Shown: positions 22,714 to 34,637, counted from the stretch's first letter. The stretch: DNA of 64,000 nt from Pyrenopolyporus hunteri (GCA_902806595.1 CADCXC010000004.1:1054001-1118000), one strand, 5' to 3'. The notes: generated by a model from the letters alone, not told the origin. Program-made: numbers and translations.

Positions 22714-25700
22714 ATTCGGGCGGTGGTGACCCGGCCAGGCAACAACCGCAACAGCACCAGCCGCCACAGCACCAACAGCAACAGCAACAGCAGCACCAAC
22801 AGCAGCAACAACAACAACATGGGGACTCGCCCTCTCAGCTCACGCCTTCTTCCAATAGCCACAACACGCCGCCGGGTCCTACGACGGCTACACAGAACGC
22901 GCAAGGCCAAATGAGTTTCCGAAGGTTAGTATAACTCCCCCGATGCGGTCATGCCTTTGTTGTACAATACATACAATGTATGCGCCACGAGCCGCGACGA
23001 GTGAGCTGACCGAGCGTGAACTTCAATTAGGCAACGTGCTTCCAGGGCATGCGAGGTGCGTATTCTGGTTCTATTTTCCCCTCCCTTTCTTTAACAAGTA
23101 GGGCTGGTTTCAGCCCTTTTTATTTGTCTTATGCTCGAACTACTTATCTGGGGCTCGAGGTGGGATTGTTCCAAACGAGCCGAGGCATTTCGAGAATGCG
23201 ATCCATATTCCTTTCTACCCTGCATCTCCAAACTGACCACTCGGCTACCAACAGACATGCCATGCTAGAAAGGTACGGATTGACGCCATGTTTTAATTCG
23301 CCGATCACAAGCAAAGAACAAATAGCCACCCCAGAGACTTCCATATAGGTAGGATACCATATTCACAGATTTCACAGGTCCGGTGTGATGCGGCGAGCCT
23401 CGGCGTTCCTTGTACCAACTGTGTCGCCTTCCAAATCGAGTGCAAGATCCCGCAACCCAAGAGGAAGAAAACCCAGGCGAATGCAACGAAGGACTCAGAC
23501 AGGTGTGTGCACGTTTTGCGCCCTTACCAGTTCGGTATAACAGAAAACCGGGATGTTGACCCGACCGTCTCTAGCGAACGAGGCGATATCATCGATGACG
23601 CCTCTCCGAAGCCGCCATCCAATGCCGGCTCGTCCAGCACGTTCCCAGCGCGACCAGCCGTGTGCCACTCCTCCGATGGCGTACCTTCGACAACCGTCAT
23701 AGAAGCGCAAGCTAGGAAAGAGGAGGCTGATCATGATACATACCTCAGCTTGGTCATGAAGCCTAAGTTCACGAGAGCGCCCATCACTGAGGCTGGGAGG
23801 GTGGCATTTCTGGGGGAATCGTCGAATTTAACATTGCTCGTTCACGATCGTCAAGGAGACTCGGACGTCGTACATTACCCGCTCCCGGAGAATGTGCGCG
23901 GGTCTAGGGCCCGCTTGACTGAGCTGGATAACATCGAGATCGATATCCTTCATCGACGCGGAGCTTTCTTGTTGCCGCCCAGGTCCCTCTGCGACGAACT
24001 CATCGATTCCTACTTCAAATGGATACACCCGATCGTCCCCGTTATAAACAAGACTCGGTTTATGAGACAATATCGAGATCCAAAGAACCCGCCTTCGCTA
24101 CTCCTCTTGCAAGCTATCTTGCTCGCGGGGTCACGAGTCTGCCATAATCCGCAACTTATGGACGCGAACGGTTCGACCACTCCGGCCGCGTTGACATTTT
24201 ACAAGAGGGCGAAGGCCCTTTACGATGCTAATTATGAGGATGACCGCGTGACAATTGTCCAGGCTCTGCTTCTGATGGGTTGGTATTGGGAAGGTCCAGA
24301 AGACGTCACTAAGAATGTCTTCTATTGGAGCCGGGTTGCCATTATCGTCGCCCAGGGATCCGGGATGCACAGAAGCGTTGAGGGATCGCAGCTAAGTAAA
24401 GCAGACAAGAGGTTATGGAAGCGCATCTGGTGGACGCTCTTCACCCGTGATCGATCCGTAGCTGTCGCATTAGGACGGCCATGCAATATCAATCTGGACG
24501 ATTCAGACGTTGAGATGCTAACCGAGGATGATTTTATTGAAGACGAACCGGACAACGCGAGTGGATTCCCCCCTGATCCTATCCACGTCCAGTTCTTCCT
24601 GCAATACGTCAAACTCTGCGAGATCATGGGCTTGGTCCTGTCTCAACAGTACTCTGTGGCGTCAAAGGGTCGGCGCCAAAACGCCATTGACCTAACTCAT
24701 AGCGATATGGCGTTGGCCGACTGGCTGCAGAACTGCCCCAAGTTGGTTTACTGGGAGATGCCGCGGCATCATTTTTGGAGCGCCCTGCTTCACTCCACCT
24801 ATTATACGACTCTTTGCCTCCTACACCGGGCGCATATGCCTCCTAATCATAATAGCGCACCCAAGTTCCCAGAGGACTCTGCTTATCCCTCGCGAAACAT
24901 CGCCTTCCAGGCTGCAGGAATGATCACTTCTATCATCGAGAACTTATCGGCGCATGACGAACTCCGGTTCTGTCCTGCGTTTGTCGTTTATAGTCTGTTC
25001 TCGGCTCTTATTATGCACGTATATCAGATGCGCTCGCCCGTCCTTTCCATTCAGCAAGTTACACAGGTCCGGATCCGCACCTGCATGGAAGCGCTTAAGG
25101 AGGTATCCAAGGTGTGGCTGGTAGGCAAGATGGTTCATACCTTGTTCGAGTCGATTTTGGGTAATAGGGTTATGGAAGAAAGATTACAGAAAGCTGCAGG
25201 CAAACATCACAAGAAAGTTCAGCAAAGTCTAGCTGTACTGGAACAGCATCAGCAGAGACAACAGGAGGCTACGAAGCGGAAATACGATGAGATGGCTCTC
25301 GACTTTAGTATAAATACACCGGTACATCAAGAATCGTACGAGCGGTCGCGACCGCAGACTCCAAGGAACGAGCCGGCCCAAAACCAGCCGCCTAGTATGG
25401 GACCGCCTCTCAACTCGCCAAATGCCAGGTCCGGGGACGCGTTTATGGGAGGTACTAACAGCAGGCCACATACTCGACCGGCGACCCCATTCAATCCATC
25501 GTTCTCCGTCCCAGCCACCCCTCCGGACCTATATCTCGTGACCCGCAACTCGCCGAACATCTCGCAATCCCTTTGGGAGAACTTCCAACCAGACCAACTT
25601 TTCCCCGAGAACTCTCACATGCCGATACCACATACGTCACCTCAGCAGAATCAGCAGAGTCTAGACCCAACTCTTGTCAATCCGATGCAGGCTGGTATGT

Positions 25701-26081
25701 CACCGCAGTTATCCGGGCGAACCGACCAGTTCCAACAGCGGATGCCGCACAAAGCAACAATCCCCAGTCCCCAACAGGCTAACACTTTCTTACAACCAGG
25801 ACTTGGAGGATTTCAATCCCAGACGAATAGCCTGTGGCCGGGCGGCGACGTGAATACCGGTTTAACGGACGGCCAAAGTCCTAGCGACAGCTGGAGCACC
25901 GGATCCGGACAGCAGCCCGTACCGGCTACGCTGAACGTCGAAGATTGGTACGTCGCCTACTTGACTTAGTGACATGACTGCGATCTAGGAGTACTGACGG
26001 CAACCATGATTTAGGTTCCAATTTTTCGGTATAAACGGAAACGATGTAAATCTCTCCGGCCTCGACATGCCCATAGGCTAG
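22692..26081 (+). CDS. Zn2Cys6 transcription factor with fungal MHR, CTF1/Far-like
   Basis: Six exons: 22692-22924, 23031-23055, 23255-23272, 23378-23502, 23575-25947, 26015-26081; 946 aa. The N-terminus is Gln-rich (CAG/CAA run 22738-22820). The zinc cluster has Cys85, 88, 95, 104, 107 and 114 (spacing C2C6C8C2C6), rebuilt only by joining a 25-nt and an 18-nt exon: ACE, TCHARK, VRCDAASLG. A basic tail PKRKK follows. The middle homology region begins near residue 270 (DELIDSYFKWIHPIVPVI) and includes RLWKRIWWTLFTRDR and ALGRP. The C-terminus is Pro/Gln-rich and ends, after the last intron, with EDWFQFFGIN rather than the read-through stop at 25969. Wording resembles the cutinase transcription factor 1 / FarA-FarB group, which activates genes for fatty-acid and cutin use. 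That assignment is from memory. Confidence 0.88.
22738..22820 (+). repeat. CAG/CAA codon run (poly-Gln with His)
   Basis: Interrupted CAR codons encode a Gln/His-rich activation-type tract just before the DNA-binding domain. Length is likely to vary between strains. Confidence 0.85.
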
Positions 26082-27365
26082 GTCAGCCGTTGTACAATAG
26101 AACGCATGGTGTTTTATAAAATATTGTCAGTCTTTTCTTATCGTATCGGGGTACGATTTATATGATCGCATGCAAATGGGCTTGCGCCATCCTATTTGCT
26201 TGGAGTTCCGGTGAGATTCTCAGGGGTGAAACTAAGTAGGGATTTACTTGGGAAAATGGCCTTGTCCCATACGTACCTAGGTATATATGAAGATGGGACA
26301 TAACTTGGCCTATGGGCAATATTATACTATATATAAAATACACCTATATATTTAACATTTATAAAAGCGAGGGTTTACCTACCTATGTTTGTACGTGTAT
26401 TAGTAGGGGACAGCTAAACGCCATTTGTAGTTGCATGGTTTTTGAAACTTAGGGACCTTATACGTACCTAAATATCAGAATGATACCCAAAGGGTCCGTC
26501 AAGTGAGACGCCTAGCTCACACAGTCTCACGCTGTTGCTCGAGTGGATTGGGTAGGTGCATGTGAATTTAGAAGCACAGGCCAGTGTGTACAATACGTCC
26601 CTGTACCTAAGGTAGGGTCACCTACCTAAACATAGCACTTAGGGTGTGCCTGCAGCAGTATTCTTACAGTTATTCTTAGGGCATTTCCCTGGAGTCCACA
26701 GCGCCGTCCCAACCGTCTTGGCTGTATGGTGACGCTTGGTATGGGGCTGAAAGTAGGTACCTAACCTACCTAAGCAGCTAGGGCATTGTAGGTACATCTA
26801 GGTACGTGAAGCACATGGCTGCCGATGTATATAAGAACCGTACATCGCAATGAATCGACTTGCAGATCCTAGCCCGGGAATGTACTGTACATGAGTCCCT
26901 AAAAGGAGAATCCAATGGTACGTGTACAATTCAGCGAAACTCCTGTAATGTAATTTGAACTTTCTTTCTGTTAGAATTGATCGAGAAACGGTAGCACAAT
27001 TCCTGATACCAATTTCTGATACTCGGTACCTATATCCATCCTCTCCCTGTCTCTAGGTAGTTCACCGGTTTTCGACCTCTATCCATCTCTCTTACGTTAT
27101 TATTAGTCGAGAGACCACCGTTCGACCGAAGCAACGCAAGGCAACTCGTATACCATCACGCATGCCACCATTCGGCTTATTGCCGATTTGACCGAAAGGC
27201 CCTCCCCCCAAAACCAAAATAGATACCGATTCTCCCACGACGATAAGAACGAAACCCGCTCGCGAGCTACGTCTCCTCCGGCGCGATCAATGTTATCTAT
27301 CAATCGAAAACAGCCCTAGCCTTCTCAGGCTCGTATCGCCCTAGGTCACGGCCGGTACGGATAGG
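26082..27365. other. intergenic, rich in TACCTA/TAGGTA words
   Basis: Trailer of the zinc-cluster gene and promoter of the LysM gene. About ten TACCTA, TAGGTA or GGTACC words occur, clustered at 26610-26640 and 26754-26805. An AT-rich stretch lies at 26315-26365. No gene recognised. Confidence 0.5.
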
Positions 27366-29264
27366 ATGTCGAGCCCCAAGCCTAGGTCTACCACAGGTCT
27401 AGTACCTGCCGGCGCTGACGATGCCACCACCATGAGGTCACGGGGCAGAAAGGCCCCCGATAATAAGGATACGGCGAGAACGTCGGGCTTGACACCCGGC
27501 AGCGAGTCTGCTGCCCGCAGTCGAGGCGCCAGTCCCATGCCATCCCCTCACCTTGGGAACAGCAAACTACTCTCGAGCGGGCGGTCGAGCCCGTCTAACG
27601 CCGCGTTTTCGCGGGGCTTGCTCGAGGGGTCTTGGGCCCCGAGCTGGGCGTCTGTGCAGGATTTTGCGTCTTCCCTGCTCGAGGGCGGCTATAATAGCGA
27701 GCCCTCGCGTCCTAATAGCCGCGACCGGAGCAAATCACGGCCGACGTCGATATGGAAAGGATTTGGGGGTGGAAAGGCAAAAGCTGGGAAGTCGTCCAGC
27801 AACTGGGGACCGGCCCCTCCGGCCGAATCACGACCGGTCGCCGGAGACATCGCAGCGGGGTCTCTCGCTGAGCGGGAAGCGCAGTTAAAAGCTAGGAAGA
27901 CCGCCAGCGTATTGGAGAGCTACGAGGGAGTTAATGGCGGCCTTGACGTAGCTGGGAAATACAAGAGGCGGAATTCAGATGAGACCCCGCGGGGTACAAG
28001 CGATCCGGCCGTCGAGGAGCAGCTGGCCTATTTGCACCACGTACGACCCACAGACACATACGCAGGCATAGTTCTTCGCTACAGATGTCAGGAGCAGGCA
28101 TTTAGAAAGGCGAACGGCCTATGGTCTCGGGATAATATTCAAATACGGAAATACCTGATGATACCCGTCGACGCGTGCGAAATCAAGGGACGCCCATGCG
28201 ACCCTCCATCCCAGTACTCTCAGAAAGTCGACCATCTAGCCGCGACACCCCAACCTACCGATTTCACAAGCCCTATTTCGTCTCCCCCGCCATCACAACG
28301 GACGGTGCACGATAGTTACTTCGAGTCAATTAGCAGCAAGTCAGCAGGGCCTCCCCCACAGGAGGACGAGGATCCGCCCTGGACGCATGTACGATGGGTT
28401 AAGCTCGATTCGGTGCAAGAACCGGTCGAGATAGTTAGGGTCTCGAGGAAGTCGATGGGGTATTTCCCTCCCAGACGAAAGAAGAGCATCCACACAGTTT
28501 CGGCCTTCTCGACCCCACGCCACTCTCTCGATCTGTCAAAAGCCGTTACAAACTCGACCGAAGCCGCCGACACACCGGCCCGATTCTCGTCCAGGCGGCA
28601 GAGTTCTATTAGCGCGCAACCTACGCCTGCAAGCCTCGGGACTTCCTCGTCTGCTAGGAGCAGGGTCACTAGTTTGGGAGAAGCGGACGGGGTGCCGGCG
28701 TGGATGCGGAGGCCGGGAGGGGTAGGGTCGATGGGGAAGAGCGTGAAGGCGCCGGGGCCCGCCAAGGATTACTTCAACACGTGGGTCAACAAGCGACTCC
28801 CCGGCTTCAACATCGACTCGATGCCCTCCATGTCCGTCATGGGCTCCGAGACGGCACACTTCGGCTTCAACACCAACGCGGCCGAGGAGGCCGCTGGCAT
28901 CGTCGAGAGCCCCTTCGAGGACGGCCGGGACGTCGCGTCCCCGTCCCGCAACGGAGGAGGCGGCGGCCTCGAGCACGCGGCCGCCTCCATCGAGTCCTGG
29001 CTCCGCGGCGCCTGGGCGAAGCGCCCTGCCACGCCTAGACTGGGCTCCCATCGCAAGCAGAACCCCGACGACCTGGACCTCATCGAGCTCACTGACACTA
29101 ATAGTGATGACGGCCGCAGGATGCCGGAGCCGTCTGGCCTGCTGAGCCAGGGCTTCCAGGGCTCGACGGGCCGGAGCGAGGGCGATGGCGTTGGCTCGGT
29201 TAGAGGCCGTTCTGCGCCGCCGGCTACGACAACGATGAGCGGGAAGGGGAAGAAGGCTGATTGA
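27366..29264 (+). CDS. intracellular LysM-domain protein
   Basis: Single exon, 632 aa. One LysM-type repeat lies at about residues 222-268 (HHVRPTDTYAGIVLRY, then FRKANGLW, then KYLMIPVD), with a spacing like the eukaryotic LYSMD group rather than secreted chitin-binding effectors. No signal peptide or membrane helix is visible: the first 170 residues are Ser/Pro/Arg-rich and disordered, and so is the region 285-480. A short conserved-looking block near residues 460-500 (DYFNTWVNKRLPGFNID, then MSVMGSETAHFGF) may be a second motif. No function is assigned; it probably acts in the cytoplasm or on endomembranes. Confidence 0.85.
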   Translation: MSSPKPRSTTGLVPAGADDATTMRSRGRKAPDNKDTARTSGLTPGSESAARSRGASPMPSPHLGNSKLLSSGRSSPSNAAFSRGLLEGSWAPSWASVQDFASSLLEGGYNSEPSRPNSRDRSKSRPTSIWKGFGGGKAKAGKSSSNWGPAPPAESRPVAGDIAAGSLAEREAQLKARKTASVLESYEGVNGGLDVAGKYKRRNSDETPRGTSDPAVEEQLAYLHHVRPTDTYAGIVLRYRCQEQAFRKANGLWSRDNIQIRKYLMIPVDACEIKGRPCDPPSQYSQKVDHLAATPQPTDFTSPISSPPPSQRTVHDSYFESISSKSAGPPPQEDEDPPWTHVRWVKLDSVQEPVEIVRVSRKSMGYFPPRRKKSIHTVSAFSTPRHSLDLSKAVTNSTEAADTPARFSSRRQSSISAQPTPASLGTSSSARSRVTSLGEADGVPAWMRRPGGVGSMGKSVKAPGPAKDYFNTWVNKRLPGFNIDSMPSMSVMGSETAHFGFNTNAAEEAAGIVESPFEDGRDVASPSRNGGGGGLEHAAASIESWLRGAWAKRPATPRLGSHRKQNPDDLDLIELTDTNSDDGRRMPEPSGLLSQGFQGSTGRSEGDGVGSVRGRSAPPATTTMSGKGKKAD

Positions 29265-30429
29265 AGGCGATACCGAGTACGGATTGTTCCGATAGATGTG
29301 GGATTCGGGCTAATAAGATACGACCCAGTCCGGCTTGACGTATAGGTGCGCTCGACTGGTTCGCGGGAATATGCGCGGCCTATTTTCGAGGCGCTGTTTG
29401 TGTGTGTGCCGCGTGTTGGTTTACTCCGAGAGGGAGTGGGTGAGCGAGTGAGTGTCTTGGAGTGTATGTGTGTGGCCTGCATTGCCGGCGGCGTTCAGGG
29501 GACCCCATGGCGTTCTATTACATCGCCAGCCTTTTTTTTCCCTTCTCTCACCGTCTTGTGTCTTGTATATACCTTGGTAGTCGTTACACATATAGGTTTA
29601 CTTTGCAGGCTTACAGCCGAGGAGAAGAAGAAGAGGTTACCAGGTATGTAACCTGACCTGTTAAAGTTATGGCATGGTATGGTATCGGGGCAATTTTTTT
29701 GTTTTCATGTTTTAGATGTTTATTTACAGAACTACCTACATATGGAGTAGAGTCGCGGGATGTTATAGAGACAACCTACTTGCTTAACTTATAAGTGCCT
29801 ACTTAACTATCTAACTCATTTACTTACTTTAAGGGCTATGTTAAGTGATATTAGTATAGGTTCGATCTTGGACTTTTTCATGTGCTTAATTTCATAGACG
29901 TAAGGGGCGGGATGTAAGGATATAAGGAGGCATCTTAGGTGCTGGATTATAGGTACCTTATCTAGGCTACGATAAGATTGGGCGAGACCGATAACTGATT
30001 GGCCGTTTAACATTCGAACTTACATAGTACATAGCTTCAACTGCCGCGTTCCATTCAATTGGAACTTCGCTGCGTCATGAATTATGTAGGTACGTGGTTA
30101 TCATTTCATAGTTTAGGCCGTACGAATCCCTATTATACCATGCAGATATCCTTGCTAACTGAGGCGCAAAGTAGCAGTCATGCTGTGGCGAAATGCGATA
30201 CCATACATACGCGATACCCACCGTTACGAATGCCTCCCTTCTCGTCGCATAGAAGGTAACCAGTCATAACCAAGTCGCAACCAAACCACGACCGTACCTC
30301 CGGCTACAAACCCAACGACAAGACCGAAACCCACCCGGCTTAGAAAATCCCAAGGAAGGGCGGGGAGGCGGTAAAACAAAAATAAACCCAACATAGAAAA
30401 GGGGGTGGGGAGAAGAAGGGAACGCGAAA
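29265..30429. other. intergenic between LysM gene and ARV1
   Basis: 3' trailer of the LysM gene and ARV1 promoter. A frame at 29346-29651 is open but lacks a recognisable domain. Contains T-runs near 29528 and 29694. Confidence 0.5.
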
Positions 30430-31503
30430 ATGCCGATCTGCATCGAGTGCCGGCACCCGGTCAAGACGCTGTGGACGCAGTACTCGGGGGCCGGGGACCC
30501 GTCGAGCGGGCACAACATCCGGCTGACGGTGTGCAAGAAGTGCGGGCGGTTCTGCGACAAGTACGTCGAGCACGACTTCGTCGTGCTCTTCATCGACCTC
30601 GTCCTCATCAAGCCCCAGGTCTACCGCCACCTGCTGCACAACACGCTCATGCGCGAGGGGGACCGGTTTGACGTAAGTTATTCATTTTTTATTCTCTTAT
30701 TCTTATTTATATTCATATCGTATGGAGATTCGTATTATAAAGGGTAAAGATATATTTACATTATAGGACGCTAATGATTCGGAATACGGCGAACAGCACT
30801 CCATCATACGCCTCGGAACCCTCCTCCTCCTCTTCGACGTCTACCTCACGTGGGCCCGCATCGAGAGGCAAGCTCCGCCGGACCCGAGCTCTCCCACGGG
30901 GAGTAACCTGGGCAGTCTATCGCGACAGCCCATCGTGTGCCAGTACCTCTTCTTCCGTGAGTCCAGCCCCCACGCAACACCACCATCCCTACTACTCCTA
31001 CTCCTACCAACCCATACTAACCACCCTTCTCACCCCCAGTAATCCTCTGCACCTTCTCCACGCTCGCCTTCCACCTGAGCATCCGGTTCCTGACCTCGTC
31101 GCCCTTCTCGCCCCTCGCCTTCCTAGGCCTCCTCCCGACGTACCCGCGGCCGAACTCGGTCTCGACCGCGCTCCTCGTCTCGTCCTCCACCAAGCTGTTC
31201 CCCATCCTCATGGTCATCTGGGACTACGACGTGCCGGCGGCCGCGCGCAGCCTCGGCTGGGCCGTCGTCGCCAACAACGTCGAGGCCCTGGCCATACTGC
31301 TCGACTGCGGGTACGGCGTCGCCATGGCGCTCGCGGCCGCGGGCGCCGTCGCGCGCTGGCTCGTCGGCCGCGCGGTGCTGTGGGTCGTGGGGCTGGAGGG
31401 CGTGGATTCCGCGGGGGATAGCGGCGTCGCGGCGGATGGGAGGGCGTTGTGGGCGCTGTTGGTGTATGCGAGGGAGTGGGCTGGACGGTTGGCTGTTGGG
31501 TGA
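30430..31503 (+). CDS. ARV1: Arv1 ER lipid-homeostasis protein
   Basis: Three exons: 30430-30672, 30767-30956, 31040-31503; 298 aa. Arv1 is an ER membrane protein needed for sterol distribution and early GPI-anchor synthesis. The N-terminal Arv1 homology region holds a zinc-ribbon-like set of cysteines, CIEC (4-7) and CKKC (35-38), then CDKYVEHDFVVLFIDLVLIKPQVYRHLLHN. Exon 2 continues RLGTLLLLFDVYL, and exon 3 supplies the remaining hydrophobic helices. Both joins are in phase (FDDAND and YLFFLVILC). The C-terminal part is very Ala/Gly/Val-rich. MCD4 lies 10 kb away, a pathway link that is probably coincidental. Confidence 0.95.
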
Positions 31504-32096
31504 GGATGATGGTAGATCTGTTTGTTAGAGTTTCGATAACCTATACCGAAAAATAGGAAACGCAATGAAATAAAATGACTTGAATATGATATGAAAACGA
31601 AACGTAATGAAACGACTCGGCGAGACGACCGTTCAAAGCGCGTCGTATTAAGAACAGGATCAAGAACTCTAGCGCGACTCTGACTGCTTGATTTGTATAC
31701 ACGCCCTCGCGCAACTCTGTCTGCCCGCAATGCCCGCTCGGCTGCTGCCGAGGATTGGAATCGATGCCCGCCGTCTTCCAGAACGCCGAAACCAGAAACG
31801 TAGATGATGGTGGTGACGATGGTGATGCTGATGATACAAGTCCACTCTAGCTCCAACTACCAGCTCAGCTTCCTCATCTTTCTCTCTCTCCTGGCTCCGC
31901 CATGTTGCTTTCATTCTCCTCTTCGTTGAGACCCAAGCCGAATGTCGGCTTATCTTATGCCCCATCCCTATCTCCCATAGCTCTTATATAGGTACTTAGT
32001 AACGCCCGGCCTATTCGAATCGTAGCACCCCCTTTAAATCCGGTATTCGCATCGCGATCTCGGGTCGAAAGGTGAGGAAGCCTCCGGAGCCTGAGC
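31504..32096. other. convergent 3' region between ARV1 and VMA9
   Basis: Trailers of two convergent genes. An open minus frame runs antisense into ARV1 but follows the GC-rich codon pattern of that gene and has no recognisable domain. Confidence 0.5.
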
Positions 32097-32559
32097 TCAT
32101 TCGTGTTGGAAGCCCTCCCGGACGTTGGACCGTCGCGGCTCGATCAGCGGGTGCAGCTGCGCCATGAAGGTGATGAACCACATCAGGTAGCAGCTGACGA
32201 AGGCGATGATGAGCGAGGAGCGCCACGTTCTGTTTCGGCCGAGGTCAGCGTTAGTAAAGGGTGGGTTGGAAGCTCCTTTCTTTCTAGGGATCCGTCTAGG
32301 AAACGTGGAATAGAAGAATAGAATAGCATAGTAGCAGAATAACAGAATAACAACGGACGAGGGCACACTCACGTCTGGTTCTCGCCCTTCGGAGCGAGGA
32401 ACCACGCGCCGACGCAGAAGGCGGCTACTATGGCGAGGCCGACGAAGACGCTATAACTAGAGGAGGCAGCGCGGTTAGTACCTAGCTGGTTGCTGCGGAT
32501 ATACAATACTAGTCTTGGCTGAAGAGGAGTGGGAGAATGGCAACGCACCCATTTGCCAT
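32097..32559 (-). CDS. VMA9: V-type proton ATPase subunit e (Vma9)
   Basis: Three exons on the minus strand: 32559-32549, 32456-32373, 32229-32097; 75 aa, the normal size. Subunit e is a small two-helix hydrophobic part of the membrane V0 sector that acidifies vacuoles and endosomes. Joined sequence begins MANGYSVFVGLAIVA, goes through AWFLAPKGENQTTWRSSLI, and then YLMWFITFMAQLHPLIEPRR. The first coding exon is only 11 nt (ATG GCA AAT GG), and each splice is in phase. Because all three pieces are short, the gene is easily missed. Confidence 0.95.
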
Positions 32560-33040
32560 GTTGTAAGTAAGCGAGGCGATTCAAGTTTTTGAGTAGGTAG
32601 AGCGGATTGGTCGCTTGTAAGATGTAAAATGATAGTGGTGGAAGTTGGAAGCTCGAGTTTAGATTAGAGCTTGCCTGGTTATTAGTGGTTGTCTTCTAAG
32701 CTTCCAGGCCCGGCTTGTAGGCTTTGTTGCGCTGGAGGTTACTGTACCTAATACGCTGGAGCTGTGCTTAGTCATATGACAAGGGGTACGTATATAGGTA
32801 GGTAGGTACATAGTACCCTTCGCTTTTTAGAGCAGCCAGCTCTGAGATGGAAATCGAGATGCCAATGCCAACTTACCTATTCTTACTTACTTCTTAATAG
32901 TATTAATAAACACACATCAATTTCACCAATATTACAGCAGTTATCACCTTAACAAGATCGTACGATATATATATATATAAATAACTACTTATAGAATGAG
33001 AAGGTAGGAATAGACTCTTCCCTTCAGTTCAATATACATG
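32560..33040. other. intergenic upstream of VMA9
   Basis: Promoter of VMA9 and trailer of the reductase gene; includes a TAGGTAGGTAGGTAC run at 32797-32812 and a (TA)n stretch near 32965-32980. No gene. Confidence 0.5.
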
Positions 33041-34082
33041 TCACGCATCGTTCTCGAACTTGAGGCCAAAGTCCTTCCTTGCGCTACCGTATATTCCCGC
33101 GATGTCGCCCTTCTCACCGCCCGAATGCTCCGCAACACCCTTTAGATACTCATCTGCGACCGCTAGCAGCTTGAGCTCAGCCCCTGCTTTCTTCGCCAGG
33201 TTTGACGCGTGACCCGCGTCCTTTCGCGCGTTGTTGGCCGAGAAGAGCGGCTTCTCCATCTTCCAGTACGTGCCCTGGAGCATGCGCTGCGAGTACAGGC
33301 TGTACACGCCGCCGAACATCAGGTCGATGAATTGCTTCAGCGGCTCGGTGCCGATCCCGATCTTCTCGGACACGGCGTAGCCCTCGCCTAGCACCGTCAC
33401 CATGTTGATGATGAAGTTGTTGCCGAGTAGCTTAAGTTTCAGCGACTGGCTAGCCGGCTCGTCTTCGAAGAGGATTTCCGCCCTCCCCATTACGCCCTTG
33501 ATGTACGGCCGTATCTTATCCAGAGCAGACTTGGGCCCCGCGGGGACGAAACTACATACGATTTAAATGTGAGTGGCTGAGTTATCTAGGGTATGTAAGG
33601 GGCCTCTTACATGAGCTGGCCGGCTTCGGCCGCCGCTGGCGCACCGAATATAGGGCTTCCAATGAACTGAGCTCCCTTTTCCGTCACCAAATTGGCAATC
33701 TTCTCCGTCGTATCCGGGTGTACCGTAGAGCATTCGACAAACACCTTGCCCGCAACATCGGCTTTGAGAATGGTGTCGAATGTGCTTTCCACTACGGCAT
33801 CATTGGAGAGAATGACAAAGATTATGTCAGCCTTTTTGACGCCCCCTTCTACCGAGTCGACGATCTCCGTCTTTCCCGCGGGCAGCTTGGCCGCTACCTC
33901 CTCGGAGCGCTGCCTAGTTCGGTTGTATATGAGCAGGGGCTTCTCCAGGTTGCCCTTTTCCACCAGATTCTTCACCATCCCCTTAACGAAGGCGTTAGTG
34001 TAAGATAAGTGGCGATATTTCGGTTTCGTTGACTTACCCTCCCCATGTTGCCTAAGCCGATCCATAGCAGCTGAGGAGCCAT
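33041..34082 (-). CDS. 6-phosphogluconate/3-hydroxyisobutyrate dehydrogenase-like NAD(P) oxidoreductase
   Basis: Three exons on the minus strand: 34082-34038, 33981-33611, 33551-33041; 308 aa. The beta-hydroxyacid dehydrogenase fold is clear: dinucleotide motif GLGNMG (9-14) rebuilt across the first junction, IYNRTRQR after the second strand (Arg suggests NADPH preference, an inference), the substrate-binding segment VECSTVHPDT and GSPIFGAPAAAEAGQL, and the probable catalytic Lys179 in KLKLLGNNF. The C-terminal helical part ends in FGLKFENDA. Possible substrates in the family include 3-hydroxyisobutyrate, tartronate semialdehyde, glyoxylate and succinic semialdehyde; the sequence does not decide. 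No signal for mitochondria is evident. Confidence 0.88.
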
Positions 34083-34637
34083 CTTCGTTGGTTATCACTA
34101 GTCGCAGTGGTATTTGCGGTTTATACGAGTAAAACCGGCTAAGTTAAAAGCTATAAGCTGCGATGAAAACTATAGCTACCTCTTTTGAGGAGTAGGTAAC
34201 TCTACTCAGGTTACCCCCTTAACGAACGTATAGAGAATATATCGTTACGGCACAGCCAGCCTCAGCTTATACGTTACCTAGAGGGGTCTTATATACTAGT
34301 AAAGGTGTTGCACGTTATCGAGACGCACGGGTGTCATGCCGGCATTTGTATGGACATAGTTAGGGAAAACCCGGGCATGTGGGTGATAAATGCCCCCCAT
34401 AGATGGATCAAAGGGGTGCCCCGCAAGCCCGCCGGCCCGAACCCACAAGAAGCCTCCATACGGCCAATTTTCGTCATCGACGTTCGGCTTTAACAGGCAC
34501 TTCGCATTTGCAATCATACCTACCTACCTTATATACCCTCCCTTTGCGGTAAAGATCGCGATACACGAGTGATGCATCGATATTAAGGCAGCTTTTCGCG
34601 ACCGAGCCCGCCGTAGTCATGCAAGCCGCCCTTCAGG
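34083..34637. promoter_or_regulatory. divergent promoter region, reductase and radical SAM gene
   Basis: About 550 bases between opposite-strand starts. Near the radical SAM gene an ATG at 34619 opens an 11-codon frame that overlaps the main start. No gene inside. Confidence 0.5.
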
